This document shows, one piece after another, positions 43,441 to 54,736 of a DNA stretch of 64,000 nt (position 1 is its first letter; each line of letters starts with the position of its first letter). Both the position numbers and the translations under genes were made by a program. The stretch covers positions 1 to 64,000 of the forward strand of contig NBOG01000009.1 of the NCBI GenBank assembly GCA_002104535.1, read 5' to 3'. The notes below the pieces were generated by a model. The model was not told the origin of the DNA, searched no databases, and was given only the letters and a program-made list of their open reading frames with translations. This DNA is from Cognaticolwellia sediminilitoris (GTDB taxonomy: Bacteria; Pseudomonadota; Gammaproteobacteria; Enterobacterales; Alteromonadaceae).

Positions 43441-43487
43441 TTTATAGTCAGTTGATTAAAATATATTTAACAACAGCTTAAAACAAA

Positions 43488-43515
43488 ACAGAGAGCAGTT
43501 GCTCTCTGTTTTTTA
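43488..43515. terminator. terminator between lipoprotein and peroxiredoxin genes
   Basis: ACAGAGAGCA (43488-43497) and TGCTCTCTGT (43500-43509) form a ten-pair stem with A residues before and T residues after. It can serve both converging genes. Confidence 0.85.
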
Positions 43516-43532
43516 CCTATTATTGAACCAAT

Positions 43533-44006
43533 TTATAGCTGGTTGATAATTGTTTCAGCGTTACTAACTTCAAATTCTTTTGGTTTTTCAACGTTTAAGT
43601 TAGTTACCACACCGTTGTCGATAATCATTGAATAACGTTGAGAACGTAAACCGCCAAAAGCTGCAGTGTCCATTTCTAAACCTAAAGCTTTAGTGTAACT
43701 GCCATCGCCATCGCCAAGCATCATCAACTCTTCAGCATTCTGGGCTTTGCCCCAAGCTGCCATCACGAATGCGTCGTTAACAGACACACAAATAATAGCG
43801 TCAATGCCTTTGGCTTTTAACTCGTCAGCTGAAACAACATAACCGGGTAAATGTGCCGCCGAACATGTTGGAGTGAACGCGCCAGGTACTGCAAACATAA
43901 CCACTTTCTTGTTGGCAAAAAGCTCAGCAGTATTGTGGCTGATAACTTCACCGTCTTTTAGTTCTTGTAATTGCCCTGCAGGCATTGTTGCATTTGTTGT
44001 GATCAT
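43533..44006 (-). CDS. peroxiredoxin, Prx5 type
   Basis: A 157-residue thiol peroxidase. The peroxidatic Cys lies in 'VPGAFTPTCSAAHLPGY' and the Prx5 signature 'AFGGLRSQRYSMIIDNG' follows. It reduces hydrogen peroxide and organic peroxides in the cytosol, usually with glutathione and glutaredoxin in this subfamily; no fused glutaredoxin is present. The start at 44006 has GGAG ahead and fits the family; an in-frame ATG at 44060 would add 18 unlikely residues. The glutathione reductase gene lies 4 kb to the right. Confidence 0.92.
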   Translation of the reverse strand: MITTNATMPAGQLQELKDGEVISHNTAELFANKKVVMFAVPGAFTPTCSAAHLPGYVVSADELKAKGIDAIICVSVNDAFVMAAWGKAQNAEELMMLGDGDGSYTKALGLEMDTAAFGGLRSQRYSMIIDNGVVTNLNVEKPKEFEVSNAETIINQL

Positions 44007-44111
44007 AATAGCTCCGTATTCGTTAAGGGAATAATAGCGGGTTTTATCGAGGTATTTCACACGATAAAATAGTATATAAACATCACTTAAAATTTAATGA
44101 TATTTTGTCAT

Positions 44112-44903
44112 TTAGTTATTCTTTGGAATTGCTTGATTTACATAAACATCAAAGCGATTTTTTTTCATATTTATACTGGTCGATGGCGCTTTACCCGCCA
44201 ATGGTGGTGCATAGCTTGGGCGTTTTACCACTACCCGATACTTTGCTAAGGCAATTGCTGGCGCGAGTAGATCGTCAGCATCAAGGTCTTCACCTACGAG
44301 TGACTGAAACACGCGCATTTCTTTTTTAACCGCCGCTGATTTTTCTCGATGCGGATACATAGGATCAAGATAAATCACATCTGGTTGTTGCGCTAAGTTC
44401 ATATTCTCAATTGATGATGAGTTAATTAAGCGCATACGATCGGTAATGTCATTAATCTCAGTACTTAATTTAGCACGTTCTAAACCATCTTCAAGTAAAG
44501 CAGCCACAATTGGCATACGTTCCATCATGGTAACATTACAACCTAAGGTAGCTAAAACAAAGGCGTCTCGTCCTAAGCCTGCTGTAGCGTCGAGCACATT
44601 AGGGGTGAAACCATGTTTTAGGCCAACCGCTTTGGCGATGTCCTGACCGCGACCACCACCAAATTTTCGACGATGAGCCGTAGCGCCATCAACAAAATCA
44701 ACGCAAATAGCGCCAAGTTTAGGCTCATCAAGTTTACTTAGTTCTAAGCGTTGTAGATTTACCTGCAAAGCAAATAACAGCTTGGGATGATTTTTTACAG
44801 CGGCAATATCACCGATATAGTCAAGCTGCCACTTTTTGGCAATTTGCTTGGCTTTTGCAATGTCGACAGAGTCAACGTAGGCAACGGCAATATTATTGGC
44901 CAT
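44112..44903 (-). CDS. rsmJ: 16S rRNA m2G1516 methyltransferase RsmJ
   Basis: A 263-residue SAM-dependent methyltransferase matching RsmJ (YhiQ). The SAM motif is '[20 protein letters not shown]', the acidic strand end is 'VTMMERMP', and the catalytic motif is '[15 protein letters not shown]'. '[11 protein letters not shown]' is also characteristic. It methylates G1516 of 16S rRNA. Its start overlaps the end of the glycosylase gene by 11 bases, so the pair is co-translated. It is close to prlC, as in E. coli. Confidence 0.95.
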   Translation of the reverse strand: MANNIAVAYVDSVDIAKAKQIAKKWQLDYIGDIAAVKNHPKLLFALQVNLQRLELSKLDEPKLGAICVDFVDGATAHRRKFGGGRGQDIAKAVGLKHGFTPNVLDATAGLGRDAFVLATLGCNVTMMERMPIVAALLEDGLERAKLSTEINDITDRMRLINSSSIENMNLAQQPDVIYLDPMYPHREKSAAVKKEMRVFQSLVGEDLDADDLLAPAIALAKYRVVVKRPSYAPPLAGKAPSTSINMKKNRFDVYVNQAIPKNN

Positions 44904-45603
44904 CAGTGTCTTCTATATGAATATGGTTATCGCCGGTAGCATAGGCAATTAAACGACTTAATTGGCTCATTGATAAGTCACCTTGTTGCTGCCAGTGATT
45001 AAAAGTTGCTTGAATGGCGTTTAGGCTAGATTTTGTTTGAATACCACCAGTAATAATATCGTGCGCACGAAAATACGCTTCTACATCACGACTCAAAATG
45101 AAAGTGTCTTTACCTAATGAACGCAAAGCATAAGGGCCGGTGTTGCCACCAAGGCGCTGGCCGTGCTTTTTCAAATAAGCCCACAAACCAATAATATCGT
45201 CGGTAGGCCAATTCGCAATAAACTCAGCAAAGCTATGACCTTTTTGTTGCTCTTCAAAAATCATTTGCCCGTTTGCTTTAATGGTTTTAACCTTGTTAAA
45301 GTTACGAATGATTTTCGGGTCGCTAGCTTTTCGCTCCATCATTTCTTCTGGCATCATCAACACTTTTTCGATATTGAAATTAAAAAAGCTCTCTTCAAAA
45401 TTTGGCCATTTATTTTCAACAACGCGCCAAACAAAACCGGATTGGAAAACCTTTTTACTGAACTCCGATAAAAACCGATCGTCAGAAATGTTTTTCAATA
45501 AATGGTCTTGGTTACCAGGCCCCAATAATATATTGAGCTTATTCGCGCCGCCTTTTCGGGCAGCAGCGCGTTGATAAATATCGTCAAGTGTTTCTAATGC
45601 CAT
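44893..45603 (-). CDS. DNA-3-methyladenine glycosylase I family protein
   Basis: A 236-residue protein with the layout of the Tag family (HhH-type base excision enzymes): '[31 protein letters not shown]' resembles the Tag base pocket region, and '[24 protein letters not shown]' lies in the C-terminal part. It would remove 3-methyladenine from DNA. It is longer than E. coli Tag (187) and diverged, so substrate range is uncertain. It overlaps rsmJ by 11 bases and follows prlC by only four bases. Confidence 0.82.
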   Translation of the reverse strand: MALETLDDIYQRAAARKGGANKLNILLGPGNQDHLLKNISDDRFLSEFSKKVFQSGFVWRVVENKWPNFEESFFNFNIEKVLMMPEEMMERKASDPKIIRNFNKVKTIKANGQMIFEEQQKGHSFAEFIANWPTDDIIGLWAYLKKHGQRLGGNTGPYALRSLGKDTFILSRDVEAYFRAHDIITGGIQTKSSLNAIQATFNHWQQQGDLSMSQLSRLIAYATGDNHIHIEDTDGQ

Positions 45604-45607
45604 AAAG

Positions 45608-47650
45608 CTAACCTGTAATGCCGCAGTGACGTAATAATGCGTCTATTTCTGGCTCTCGGCCACGGAACGCTTTAAATAGCTCGCTTGGCTCTTTTGAACC
45701 ACCCATTTCAAGCACATTGGTTAAAAAGTCATGACCAACATCTTGGTTGAAAATGCCTTCTTCTTCAAAACGAGAAAATGCATCTGCAGATAACACTTCA
45801 GCCCATTTATAGCTGTAATAACCGGCGGCATAACCACCACCAAATATATGACCAAAGCTGTGCTGAAAACGATTAAATTCTGGCGCTTTAATTACCGCGT
45901 AGTCGTCACGAACTTGATTCAATACTTGTTGTATTTCATCACCTTTTTCTGGTGAATATTGCGCATGCATTTTAAAGTCGAATAAGCTGAACTCTAACTG
46001 ACGGATCATTTGCATCGCCGATTGAAAGTTCTTCGCTGCTAGCATTTTATCTAACATGTCTTGCGGCAACGACTCACCGGTTTGGTAATGGCCAGAAATA
46101 AAGGCCAATGCCTCTGGCTGCCAACACCAGTTTTCTAAAAATTGGCTTGGAAGTTCAACTGCATCCCAAGGCACACCGTTAATGCCAGAAACACCCGCGG
46201 CGTTTATCTGGGTCAGCATGTGGTGAATACCGTGGCCAAATTCGTGGAATAAGGTTACCACTTCGTCATGAGTAAACAGCGCTGGCTTGTCGCCAACAGG
46301 GCCATTAAAGTTACAAGTAAGGTAAGCAACGGGATATTGAATATCGCCATTGGCTAATTCACGACGGCCGACACAATCGTCCATCCATGCGCCGCCACGC
46401 TTGTGTGGGCGGGCGTATAAATCAAAATAGAAACTGCCGCGCAGTTGTTGATTTTTATCAAAAACATCAAAAAACTTAACGTCTTTATGCCAAGTATCAA
46501 CATCTTGTCGCTCGCTAATGTTCAATCCAAATAAGCGATGTACAACTTCAAACAAGCCTGCGACCACTTTGCTTTCAGGGAAGTAAGGGCGCAACTCTTC
46601 GTCAGAAATTGCATAACGCTCTTGTTTTAGTTTTTCACCGAAATAAGGCAAGTCCCACGCTTGTAAATTATCTTGTTGAAATTTATCGGCAGCAAAGGCA
46701 GTAACTTCAGCTAAGTCTTGCTCACCTTGGGCTTTTGATTTCACCGCCAGATTTTCTAAAAAGCCGACCACTTCATCAATGTTATTGGCCATTTTTGTCG
46801 CAAGAGATTTTTCTGCAAAGCTGTCAAAACCTAACAAATTGGCAAGTTCATGACGTAAAGCAAGTAACTCTGTCATGATCGGGCTGTTGTCATATTCGCC
46901 GCCATTTGGACCAATTTCTGAGGCACGGGTGACATAAGCGCGGTACATTTTTTCACGTAGTGCTTGGTTGTCACAGTAGGTCATTACCGGTAAATAACTT
47001 GGAATGTCTAAAGTGAATAACCAACCTGACTTTTCTTGTGATTCGGCTAGCGCTTTTGCTGCTTCTTTGGCGCTGTCTGGTAAGCCTGAAAGCTCTGACT
47101 CGTCAGTAATATTTACGCTAAAGGCATGTGTGGCATCGAGAATGTTATTGCCAAATGTTGAGCTAAGCTCTGATAAACGTGTCGCTATTTCGCCGTAACG
47201 TTTTTTGTCGTTATCGTTCAGGGCGATGCCTGATAATTTAAAATCACGTAATGCGTTCGTAATGACTTTTTGTTGTGCTTGATTTAGCGCTTTAAATTCA
47301 TCACTTTCGCTTAATTGTTGGTAAGCCGCGAATAACCCTGCATGTTGACCAACAAAAGTCCCGTATTCTGACAAAAGGGGTAAACACGACTCATAAGCAT
47401 CGCGCAGTTCATCGCTGTTAACGACTGAGTTCATATGCGAAATAGGCGACCATAATTTACCCAATACGTCATCTACTTCGTCAATTGGCGCCACTAAATT
47501 AGCCCAGGTAAATTGCGTATTGTTAGCTAATATCTCAGCAATTGTTGTTTTACAATTGGCAATAGCTTGCTCAACTGCTGGCTTGATATGTTCAGGCTTA
47601 ATTTTAGAAAATTGTGGTAATGAAGTATTTTGTAATAATGGATTGGTCAT
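45608..47650 (-). CDS. prlC: oligopeptidase A
   Basis: A 680-residue M3 zinc metallopeptidase, the same length as E. coli PrlC. The zinc site is HEFGH in 'VVTLFHEFGHGIHHMLT', with the third ligand Glu in the following 'ELPSQFLENWCW'. 'KRGGAWMDDCVG' is also typical. It degrades short peptides, including cleaved signal peptides, in the cytosol. The start at 47650 gives the family N-terminus 'MTNPLLQ'; an in-frame ATG at 47695 adds 15 residues not in the family. It heads a leftward operon with the glycosylase and rsmJ. Confidence 0.95.
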   Translation of the reverse strand: MTNPLLQNTSLPQFSKIKPEHIKPAVEQAIANCKTTIAEILANNTQFTWANLVAPIDEVDDVLGKLWSPISHMNSVVNSDELRDAYESCLPLLSEYGTFVGQHAGLFAAYQQLSESDEFKALNQAQQKVITNALRDFKLSGIALNDNDKKRYGEIATRLSELSSTFGNNILDATHAFSVNITDESELSGLPDSAKEAAKALAESQEKSGWLFTLDIPSYLPVMTYCDNQALREKMYRAYVTRASEIGPNGGEYDNSPIMTELLALRHELANLLGFDSFAEKSLATKMANNIDEVVGFLENLAVKSKAQGEQDLAEVTAFAADKFQQDNLQAWDLPYFGEKLKQERYAISDEELRPYFPESKVVAGLFEVVHRLFGLNISERQDVDTWHKDVKFFDVFDKNQQLRGSFYFDLYARPHKRGGAWMDDCVGRRELANGDIQYPVAYLTCNFNGPVGDKPALFTHDEVVTLFHEFGHGIHHMLTQINAAGVSGINGVPWDAVELPSQFLENWCWQPEALAFISGHYQTGESLPQDMLDKMLAAKNFQSAMQMIRQLEFSLFDFKMHAQYSPEKGDEIQQVLNQVRDDYAVIKAPEFNRFQHSFGHIFGGGYAAGYYSYKWAEVLSADAFSRFEEEGIFNQDVGHDFLTNVLEMGGSKEPSELFKAFRGREPEIDALLRHCGITG

Positions 47651-47902
47651 AAAATTCGCATGTTTTACTAAATGATGCACTAGATGTAATGCCAATTCGT
47701 TCGATAATCAAGGTTTAGCCGTCACTATTTGACTGCAGATAGATAAAATTAGGTTATTAAGAGAAAAAAGTGAAATTTACCGACATAAAAGCCTGTCTTT
47801 TGCTTTTATCTAATGACAAAAATAACCTACTGTTGACTGAACAACTTGAATTACTGTTTTTTAAGTCCAATATAGTGAAGATAATCACACAGGAATATTA
47901 CT

Positions 47903-49255
47903 ATGACACAACATTTTGACTACATTTCGATAGGCGCGGGTAGTGGCGGCATTGCTTCAGCAAATCGCGCGGCACGTTTAGGTAAAAAAGCGGCGGTTAT
48001 TGAAGCCAAACATATTGGTGGCACTTGTGTGAATGTTGGTTGTGTACCTAAAAAGGCGATGTGGTATGCCGGACAAATTGCCGATGCTTTACATTATGCC
48101 AATGATTATGGCTTTAAAGCGCCATTGCAGGGTTTTGACTGGTCGACATTGGTTAAAAATAGAGAAGCCTATATTAAGCGAATTCATGCGGCTTATGAGC
48201 GTGGCTTTGCCAGTAATGACGTTACCGTGATCAATGGTTTTGCTAAATTTGTTGATAAAAACACCGTAGAAGTTGATGGTGTTTTATATACAGCAGACCA
48301 TATAACGATTGCCACTGGTGGTCGTCCAAGTCGTCCAAATATTGAAGGTGCAGAGCACGGTATTGATTCCGATGGTTTTTTTGCCTTAACAGCACAACCT
48401 AAAAAAGTAGTCGTTGTTGGCGCGGGCTATATTGCCGTTGAGCTTGCGGGCGTATTGCATGCCTTAGGCAGCGAATCACATTTATTGGTCCGTAAAGAAA
48501 AACCATTGCGCGGCTTTGATGACATGCTTAGCGATACCTTAGTTGAGCAAATGGCAAAGCATGGTCCAACACTGCATACCATGAGCGTGCCGACTCGCGT
48601 TGAAAAACACACTGACGGGCAATTAACTGTGCATTTAGAAAACGGTAAAACTGTAGGCCCAGTTGATACGCTAATTTGGGCAATTGGTCGTGAACCAGCA
48701 ACCGATAATATTAACATTGAATCTACAGGTATTAAGCTTGATGAGCGTGGTTTTATTCCGACAGATAAATATCAAAATACTAATGTAGACGGGGTTTATG
48801 CTGTTGGTGACAATACCGGCCGTGCTCAATTAACACCTGTTGCTGTAGCCGCAGGACGCCGATTATGTGAGCGTTTATTTAATAATAAACCACACGAGCA
48901 TTTAGATTATTCAAATATTGCTACTGTGGTGTTTAGTCATCCGGTTATTGGTACCGTTGGTTTGTCAGAGCAAGAAGCGGTTGCTGAATATGGCGAAGCG
49001 CAAGTGAAGGTCTACAACTCACAATTTACCGCCTTGTATCAAGCGATGACAGAAGATTACCGTGACCCAACACGCATGAAACTAGTGTGTGTTGGTAAAG
49101 AAGAGAAAATTGTTGGTATACACAGCATTGGCTTTGGTAGTGACGAGTTATTACAAGGTTTTGCTGTTGCTATGAAAATGGGCGCAACTAAGGCTGATTT
49201 TGATAATACCGTGGCTATTCACCCAACGTCAGCTGAAGAATTTGTCACTATGTAA
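47903..49255 (+). CDS. gor: glutathione reductase
   Basis: A 450-residue FAD disulfide reductase. '[23 protein letters not shown]' binds FAD. The redox disulfide is in '[13 protein letters not shown]' (about 39-51). '[20 protein letters not shown]' and the Arg-containing 'VRKEKPLRG' bind NADPH. The C-terminal '[12 protein letters not shown]' carries the catalytic His-Glu pair. It reduces oxidised glutathione with NADPH. Length equals E. coli Gor. It is divergent from prlC; in E. coli the order is rsmJ, prlC, rlmJ, gor, and rlmJ is missing here. Confidence 0.96.
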   Translation: MTQHFDYISIGAGSGGIASANRAARLGKKAAVIEAKHIGGTCVNVGCVPKKAMWYAGQIADALHYANDYGFKAPLQGFDWSTLVKNREAYIKRIHAAYERGFASNDVTVINGFAKFVDKNTVEVDGVLYTADHITIATGGRPSRPNIEGAEHGIDSDGFFALTAQPKKVVVVGAGYIAVELAGVLHALGSESHLLVRKEKPLRGFDDMLSDTLVEQMAKHGPTLHTMSVPTRVEKHTDGQLTVHLENGKTVGPVDTLIWAIGREPATDNINIESTGIKLDERGFIPTDKYQNTNVDGVYAVGDNTGRAQLTPVAVAAGRRLCERLFNNKPHEHLDYSNIATVVFSHPVIGTVGLSEQEAVAEYGEAQVKVYNSQFTALYQAMTEDYRDPTRMKLVCVGKEEKIVGIHSIGFGSDELLQGFAVAMKMGATKADFDNTVAIHPTSAEEFVTM

Positions 49256-49296
49256 AGTAGCATCTAGCTAATGACGAGGTGGAGATAATCCGCGAG

Positions 49297-49332
49297 CTAT
49301 AACGCCCAATACTATTGGGCGTTATAGTTGTT
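49297..49332 (+). terminator. hairpin terminator of gor
   Basis: CTATAACGCCCAAT (49297-49310) pairs over 14 bases with ATTGGGCGTTATAG (49314-49327), loop ACT. A short T-rich stretch follows. Confidence 0.75.
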
Positions 49333-49596
49333 ACCTGACCAGCCAAATTAGGATTTTAAGAAAGTAAAATATAGTCAAATCAAACCAAATCAAAATAAAC
49401 CAAGCCAATCAAGCACTTTTAATTTCCACAACTCCGCATCAATCATTTTATTGTTATTGAACTAACAGATGAATATCAACAGGTAAATCGCTAAAGCCAG
49501 GAAAGCAGTTGTAGCAATACTATAAAGGTGATTTTGCATGACATTTAATTACAATTCTTAACAAGGTAAAAATTTCTTATTTTGACTTTATGGCTT
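49333..49596 (+). other. AT-rich leader of the RND operon
   Basis: About 260 bases with no gene. It holds a low-complexity purine-pyrimidine stretch of near repeats (caaatcaaacc / caaatcaaaat, about 49375-49410). The efflux promoter must be at its right end, near the TetR operator. Confidence 0.4.
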
Positions 49597-49614
49597 AGAA
49601 TGATCGTTCATTCT
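49597..49614. promoter_or_regulatory. predicted TetR/AcrR operator of the RND operon
   Basis: AGAATGA (49597-49603) and TCATTCT (49608-49614) form a seven-base inverted repeat with a four-base spacer, the common TetR/AcrR operator form. It lies 21 bases before the adaptor start codon. The TetR gene at the end of the same gene group is the likely ligand-controlled repressor. Confidence 0.65.
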
Positions 49615-49635
49615 ATATTTTAAGGTTTCTATATT

Positions 49636-50817
49636 ATGCAACGCTCTCGCATTGCTCTGTTTGGTTTATCAGTAATTATAGCTTCTGTTGCGTTATCAGC
49701 TTGCGAACAGGCGACAGAACAAACAGCATCTCAAAGTGCAGCGCCTCAGGCTGTTCCCGTTGGCGTAATTACATTAAAAAGCCAAGATATTACACTTAAA
49801 CAAGCACTATCTGGCCGTGTGAATGCATTCCAAATTGCAGATATTCGTCCGCAAGTCAGTGGTATTGTTCAATCGCGTTTGTTTGAAGAAGGTAAGCAGG
49901 TAAAGGCGGGCCAAGCACTTTATAAAATTAATCCTGCCATTTTTGAAGCTGAATTAGCAGCAAGCAAAGCAGCAGTTGCACGTGCAGAAGCCGGCATTGC
50001 TAGCAGTAAGTCGAAGGCGTTACGCTTTAAAGAATTACTGGCTACTAAGGCGGTAAGTCAGCAAGACTTTGATGAAGCTGATGCCGCGCATAAGCAAGCC
50101 ATTGCCGAGCTATTAACCGCTAAAGCGCAACTTCAATCTGCGCGAATCAATCTTGAATATAGCCATGTCAGCTCACCAATCAATGGTCAAATCAGCAAAT
50201 CTAATGTCACTGTTGGTGCACTTGTTAATGCTAATCAAAGCGTTGCGCTAGCGACAGTAACGCAACTCGACCCTATTTATGTGGACTTAACACAATCAAG
50301 TAATGAGCTAACCAAGCTCAAAAAGGCTTTGGCGTCAGGGGCATTAAGCGTTGATGTAAACACGCAAACTGATGTTGAACTTATTACGGAAGATGGCTCA
50401 ATCTATCCCCACAAAGGCACTTTACAGTTTTCAGAAGTTACCGTTGACCCCAGTACCGGTTCAGTGACTTTGCGTGCAAAGTTTCCAAACCCTGAAAAAT
50501 TACTGTTACCGGGCATGTATGCTCGCGCTAACATTGTTGAAGGCGTTAAAGCTGACGTGATTTTAGTGCCTCAGCGTGGTGTTAGCCGAAATAGCAAAGG
50601 TGAGCCTACTGCGATGGTAGTGAGTAAAGAAAATACCGTTGAAAGCCGAGTATTAGTTGTTGATAGAACGATTGGTTCAAACTGGCTAGTAACCCAAGGT
50701 TTAGTCGATGGCGATAAACTTATTGTCGAGGGCTTACAAAAAATTCGTCCGGGCGCACCGGTAATGGCAACTGAAGTTAATACCTCAGCCGCCGCTTCTC
50801 ATAACCAAGCGCCGTAA
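49636..50817 (+). CDS. RND efflux periplasmic adaptor lipoprotein
   Basis: A 393-residue membrane fusion protein of the AcrA/MexE class. A signal peptide ends in the lipobox LSAC with C23 lipidated. The barrel-sandwich and hairpin regions are visible: 'VSGIVQSRLFEEGKQVKAGQALYKINP' (lipoyl half), a helical hairpin (about 100-160), and 'SPINGQISKSNVTVGALV' (second half). It bridges the inner membrane pump and an outer membrane channel. No tolC-like gene is adjacent, so it must use one encoded elsewhere. It is 12 bases ahead of the pump gene. Confidence 0.93.
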   Translation: MQRSRIALFGLSVIIASVALSACEQATEQTASQSAAPQAVPVGVITLKSQDITLKQALSGRVNAFQIADIRPQVSGIVQSRLFEEGKQVKAGQALYKINPAIFEAELAASKAAVARAEAGIASSKSKALRFKELLATKAVSQQDFDEADAAHKQAIAELLTAKAQLQSARINLEYSHVSSPINGQISKSNVTVGALVNANQSVALATVTQLDPIYVDLTQSSNELTKLKKALASGALSVDVNTQTDVELITEDGSIYPHKGTLQFSEVTVDPSTGSVTLRAKFPNPEKLLLPGMYARANIVEGVKADVILVPQRGVSRNSKGEPTAMVVSKENTVESRVLVVDRTIGSNWLVTQGLVDGDKLIVEGLQKIRPGAPVMATEVNTSAAASHNQAP

Positions 50818-50829
50818 CGGAGTACTATA

Positions 50830-53800
50830 ATGTCACGATATTTTATCGATAAACCTATATTTGCTTGGGTGCTCGCTATCATTGTAATGCTTGCGGGTAT
50901 TCTAGCGATTAAGAGTTTACCTATTGCACAATATCCTGCGATTGCACCACCTGCTATTAGCATTACGGCGAATTATCCGGGTGCATCAGCACGAACATTA
51001 GAAGACTCTGTCACCCAAGTTATTGAACAAAGAATGAAAGGACTCGATGGCTTGCTGTATATGTCGTCGACTTCTGAGTCTAACGGTTCAGCGTCACTAA
51101 AATTAACTTTTAGTGCTGATACCGACCCTGACATTGCACAGGTACAGGTGCAAAATAAACTTGCTACCGCAACCCCGTTATTGCCAGAAGAAGTGCAAAG
51201 ACAAGGTGTTGTCGTCGCTAAATCATCAGACAGTTTTTTACTGGTGATCGGTTTTGTTTCGCAAGACGGTAGCATGAGCAATATTGATATTGGCGATTAT
51301 GTTGCCTCTAATGTTCAAGACATTATTGCGCGTGTTGAAGGGGTTGGTGGTGCTGATTTGTTTGGCTCTCAGTATGCAATGCGTATTTGGTTAGATCCTG
51401 CCAAGCTTGAAAGCTTTAAGCTGACACCAAGTGATATTAGAGCGGCAATTTCTGCGCAGAATGCTCAAGTGTCGGCTGGTCAACTGGGCGGAATGCCGGC
51501 TATTGCTGGGCAGCAACTTAATGCCACTATTACAGCGCAAAGTCGCTTTCAAACCCCTGAGCAATTTGAAAATATTTTAGTTAAAACGCAAAGTGATGGT
51601 TCAGTCGTGCGCCTTGAAGACGTTGCAAGAGTTGAATTGGGCGGTGAACACTACGGTGTTGTTGCGCGCTTTAATGGTAAACCTGCAGCGGGCATTGGCG
51701 TGAAATTAGCCAGTGGCGCTAATGCATTAGATACTGCCGAAGGCGTTAAAAAAGCACTGGCGGAATTAAAACCATTTTTTCCTGAAGGTTTAGAAGCGGT
51801 TATTCCGTATGACACCACACCATTTGTTTCGCTATCAATCGAAAAAGTTGTACACACTTTGATTGAGGCCGTGGTGTTAGTGTTTGTAGTTATGTACCTA
51901 TTTTTACAAAATTTTAGGGCAACTTTAATTCCAACTATTGCCGTGCCTGTTGTGCTATTAGGTACTTTTGCGATTTTATATGTTTTTGGCTATTCCATTA
52001 ACACCCTGACGATGTTCGCGATGGTATTAGCTATCGGCTTATTGGTTGATGACGCCATTGTCGTAGTCGAAAATGTTGAGCGAGTGATGAGCGAAGAGAA
52101 GCTCTCTGCTGTTGAAGCCACGCGTAAATCGATGGATGAAATTAAAGGTGCTTTAGTCGGGATTGCCATGGTGCTTTCAGCTGTATTTATTCCGATGGCA
52201 TTTTTTAGTGGTTCAACGGGGGTTATTTATCGTCAATTCTCAATTACCTTAGTAACGGCGATGGGCTTGTCGGTATTAGTTGCGCTTATTTTAACACCGG
52301 CGTTATGTGCCACCTTATTAAAACCAAGTCATGTCCATAATAACAATTCGTTTATTGGTCGATTCTTTTCAGGGTTTAATCGCCGGTTTGAGCAAACTAA
52401 TGCTGGCGCGCAAAGTATTGTTGCTCGAATGATCAAGCATTCGAAACGCTATTTAGTTAGTTATTTATTAATTGTTGGCGGCATGGCTTATGTCTTTTCA
52501 AATCTGCCGACGGCATTTTTACCCGATGAAGACCAAGGTATTTTATTTAACCAAATAATGTTGCCTGCAGGTTCGACAACAGAACAAACCTTATCTGTGG
52601 TGAAAAAAGTTGAGAATCATTATTTAGAAGAGCAGACCGAAGCTGTTTATGGCATTTTTACCGTGGTTGGCTTTAGTTTCGCTGGCTCTGGTCAAAATTC
52701 AGGAATTGGCTTTGTAAACCTGAAGCACTGGGATGAGCGTCAACGCGCTGATCTATCCGTTAATGGGGTTGCAGGTAAAAGCATGGGCTACTTTATGAGT
52801 ATCAAAGAAGCGTTTGTTTTTGCCTTTCCGCCTCCGGCTATTGTTGAATTAGGTACTGCCAATGGTTTCAGTATGTTTTTACAAGACCGAGTTGGTTTAG
52901 GTCATGATGAGTTATTAAAAGCACGCAACAAGCTACTAGGCTTGGCGAGCCAAAGTCCTGTTTTAGCTGGCGTGCGCCCTAATGGGCAAGAAGATATGCC
53001 AGAGTTGAAATTAGATATCGATATTGCAAAAGCAGCAGCGCTTGGCGTATCACAATCTGAGATTAACAGTACGCTTTCAGCTGCCTGGGGCAGTAGTTAT
53101 GTTAATGACTTTATTGATCGCGGCCGAGTGAAAAAAGTTTACATTCAAGGTGAAGCTGATTCGCGTATGGTGCCTGAAGATTTGAACAAATGGTATGTGC
53201 GCAATAACAAAGGTGACATGGTGCCATTTTCTGCCTTCGCAAGCTCGTTTTGGACTTATGGCTCACCGCGTTTAGAGCGCTACAATGGTTTTTCAGCTAT
53301 GGAAATTCAAGGTAGTGCAGCGCCGGGTTACAGTACGGGCCAAGCTATGGATGAGATGGAACGATTAGTTAAGCAATTGTCGCAAGGTATTTCATCTGAA
53401 TGGACGGGTATTTCATATCAAGAACGCTCAAGTGGTGGTCAGGCTCCTTTATTATATGGCCTTTCATTGTTGTTTGTTTTTCTATGTTTAGCTGCGTTAT
53501 ATGAAAGTTGGTCAGTACCCTTTGCGGTAATGCTGATCGTTCCGTTAGGTGTGTTTGGTGCCACCATGGCAGCGTTTGTTGGTAACTTATCAAATGATAT
53601 TTATTTACAAGTAGGCTTACTGACTACCATTGGATTAGCATCAAAAAATGCTATTTTAATTGTCGAGTTTGCCATCCATAAAATGGCAGAGGGTTTAGAC
53701 TTGGTTGATGCCGCAGTGGCTGCAGTTAAGTTGCGACTGCGTCCAATTATTATGACGTCGTTAGCCTTTATCTGTGGCGTAATACCACTGGCTGTTGCCT

Positions 53801-53964
53801 CTAGCGCTGGCTCAGGTGCACAAAACGCCCTTGGTATTTCTATTATTGGTGGCACTTTAGCGGCCTCAACGTTAGTGATACTTTTTGTACCGTTATTCTT
53901 TGTATTGGTGCGTAGAACATTTTCAGGAAAAACTAGTGATGCTGCTAATGATCTCAAAGAGTAA
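50830..53964 (+). CDS. RND multidrug efflux pump (AcrB/MexF class)
   Basis: A 1044-residue inner membrane proton-drug antiporter. It begins with '[23 protein letters not shown]'. Transmembrane helix 4 contains the proton relay Asp pair in '[17 protein letters not shown]'. Two large periplasmic loops alternate with twelve helices, and the C-terminal half has '[14 protein letters not shown]'. Length and layout match hydrophobic/amphiphilic efflux (HAE-1) pumps. It exports drugs, dyes or detergents with the adaptor upstream; substrates cannot be read from sequence. Confidence 0.95.
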   Translation: MSRYFIDKPIFAWVLAIIVMLAGILAIKSLPIAQYPAIAPPAISITANYPGASARTLEDSVTQVIEQRMKGLDGLLYMSSTSESNGSASLKLTFSADTDPDIAQVQVQNKLATATPLLPEEVQRQGVVVAKSSDSFLLVIGFVSQDGSMSNIDIGDYVASNVQDIIARVEGVGGADLFGSQYAMRIWLDPAKLESFKLTPSDIRAAISAQNAQVSAGQLGGMPAIAGQQLNATITAQSRFQTPEQFENILVKTQSDGSVVRLEDVARVELGGEHYGVVARFNGKPAAGIGVKLASGANALDTAEGVKKALAELKPFFPEGLEAVIPYDTTPFVSLSIEKVVHTLIEAVVLVFVVMYLFLQNFRATLIPTIAVPVVLLGTFAILYVFGYSINTLTMFAMVLAIGLLVDDAIVVVENVERVMSEEKLSAVEATRKSMDEIKGALVGIAMVLSAVFIPMAFFSGSTGVIYRQFSITLVTAMGLSVLVALILTPALCATLLKPSHVHNNNSFIGRFFSGFNRRFEQTNAGAQSIVARMIKHSKRYLVSYLLIVGGMAYVFSNLPTAFLPDEDQGILFNQIMLPAGSTTEQTLSVVKKVENHYLEEQTEAVYGIFTVVGFSFAGSGQNSGIGFVNLKHWDERQRADLSVNGVAGKSMGYFMSIKEAFVFAFPPPAIVELGTANGFSMFLQDRVGLGHDELLKARNKLLGLASQSPVLAGVRPNGQEDMPELKLDIDIAKAAALGVSQSEINSTLSAAWGSSYVNDFIDRGRVKKVYIQGEADSRMVPEDLNKWYVRNNKGDMVPFSAFASSFWTYGSPRLERYNGFSAMEIQGSAAPGYSTGQAMDEMERLVKQLSQGISSEWTGISYQERSSGGQAPLLYGLSLLFVFLCLAALYESWSVPFAVMLIVPLGVFGATMAAFVGNLSNDIYLQVGLLTTIGLASKNAILIVEFAIHKMAEGLDLVDAAVAAVKLRLRPIIMTSLAFICGVIPLAVASSAGSGAQNALGISIIGGTLAASTLVILFVPLFFVLVRRTFSGKTSDAANDLKE

Positions 53965-54072
53965 GTTAAATAAGCACATGATGATTTTAGTAAGCCTCTT
54001 TGGTAAACATAGGTAGTGATGATTTTTTCCAACCCTTAAGAATTTTCTTTTGGGCAAGTGGAGGGAGTTTTA

Positions 54073-54699
54073 ATGAAAGAGAAAATTAAAAAACATACAG
54101 ACCCAGCTCTAGCTGAGGCACGCCGTAACCAAGTACTTACTGCTGCGGCAGATTGTTTTCGCCGTAAAGGTTTTCATGGCGCGGGCATGGCTGAAATATC
54201 AAAAACTGCCGGTATGAGCGCTGGGCATATTTATAATTACTTTAAGAGTAAAGAAGCGATTATAGAAAGCATTATTGAAAAAGACATGGAAGAAATGTTT
54301 TCAATATTTCAACAATTTGAACAACAGCCCGGTGATATTTTGACCGTGCTACTTAATGGACTCAATGTCGGTGTGCAAAGACATATGGAGTCTGGTGCTT
54401 GTGCGGTAGATTTAGAGATGTTGGCCGAAGCAGGGCGAAATAATAAAGTAGCAACCTTGTTACGTGATGCGGATATTCAAGCACGCGACAGAATGCGACA
54501 ATTGCTGACTAGCGAACGCAGTGTTATTAAAGATATTTCTGAACAAGAACTAGAAAGCCGAATTAATGTTATTTTTTCGGTAATGGCTGGGTTATTGTTA
54601 AGAAAAGTACTTTATCCAGAGCTAACCGAAGAGACTGTATTAATTGCCCTTCGACCGGCAATGAAAACTTTACTGATGCCGTTTCAGCAAACTGAATAA
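54073..54699 (+). CDS. TetR/AcrR-family repressor
   Basis: A 208-residue regulator. The N-terminal helix-turn-helix is 'VLTAAADCFRRKGFHGAGMAEISKTAGMSAGHIYNYFKSKEAI' and the rest is an all-helical ligand domain. The start at 54073 has GGGAG ahead; an in-frame GTG at 54058 is less likely. It lies about 110 bases after the pump gene on the same strand and probably represses the operon through the palindrome at 49597. Downstream rather than divergent placement is less common for AcrR-type regulators. Confidence 0.9.
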   Translation: MKEKIKKHTDPALAEARRNQVLTAAADCFRRKGFHGAGMAEISKTAGMSAGHIYNYFKSKEAIIESIIEKDMEEMFSIFQQFEQQPGDILTVLLNGLNVGVQRHMESGACAVDLEMLAEAGRNNKVATLLRDADIQARDRMRQLLTSERSVIKDISEQELESRINVIFSVMAGLLLRKVLYPELTEETVLIALRPAMKTLLMPFQQTE

Positions 54700-54736
54700 A
54701 TTACCCTATTTGATTCTATTGATATGTGAGTGAATT

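Noticed and set aside
49375-49410. Near-repeat 'caaatcaaac' stretch as a CRISPR-like or satellite repeat
   Set aside because: Units are short, imperfect and without spacers; it is simple AT-rich low-complexity sequence.
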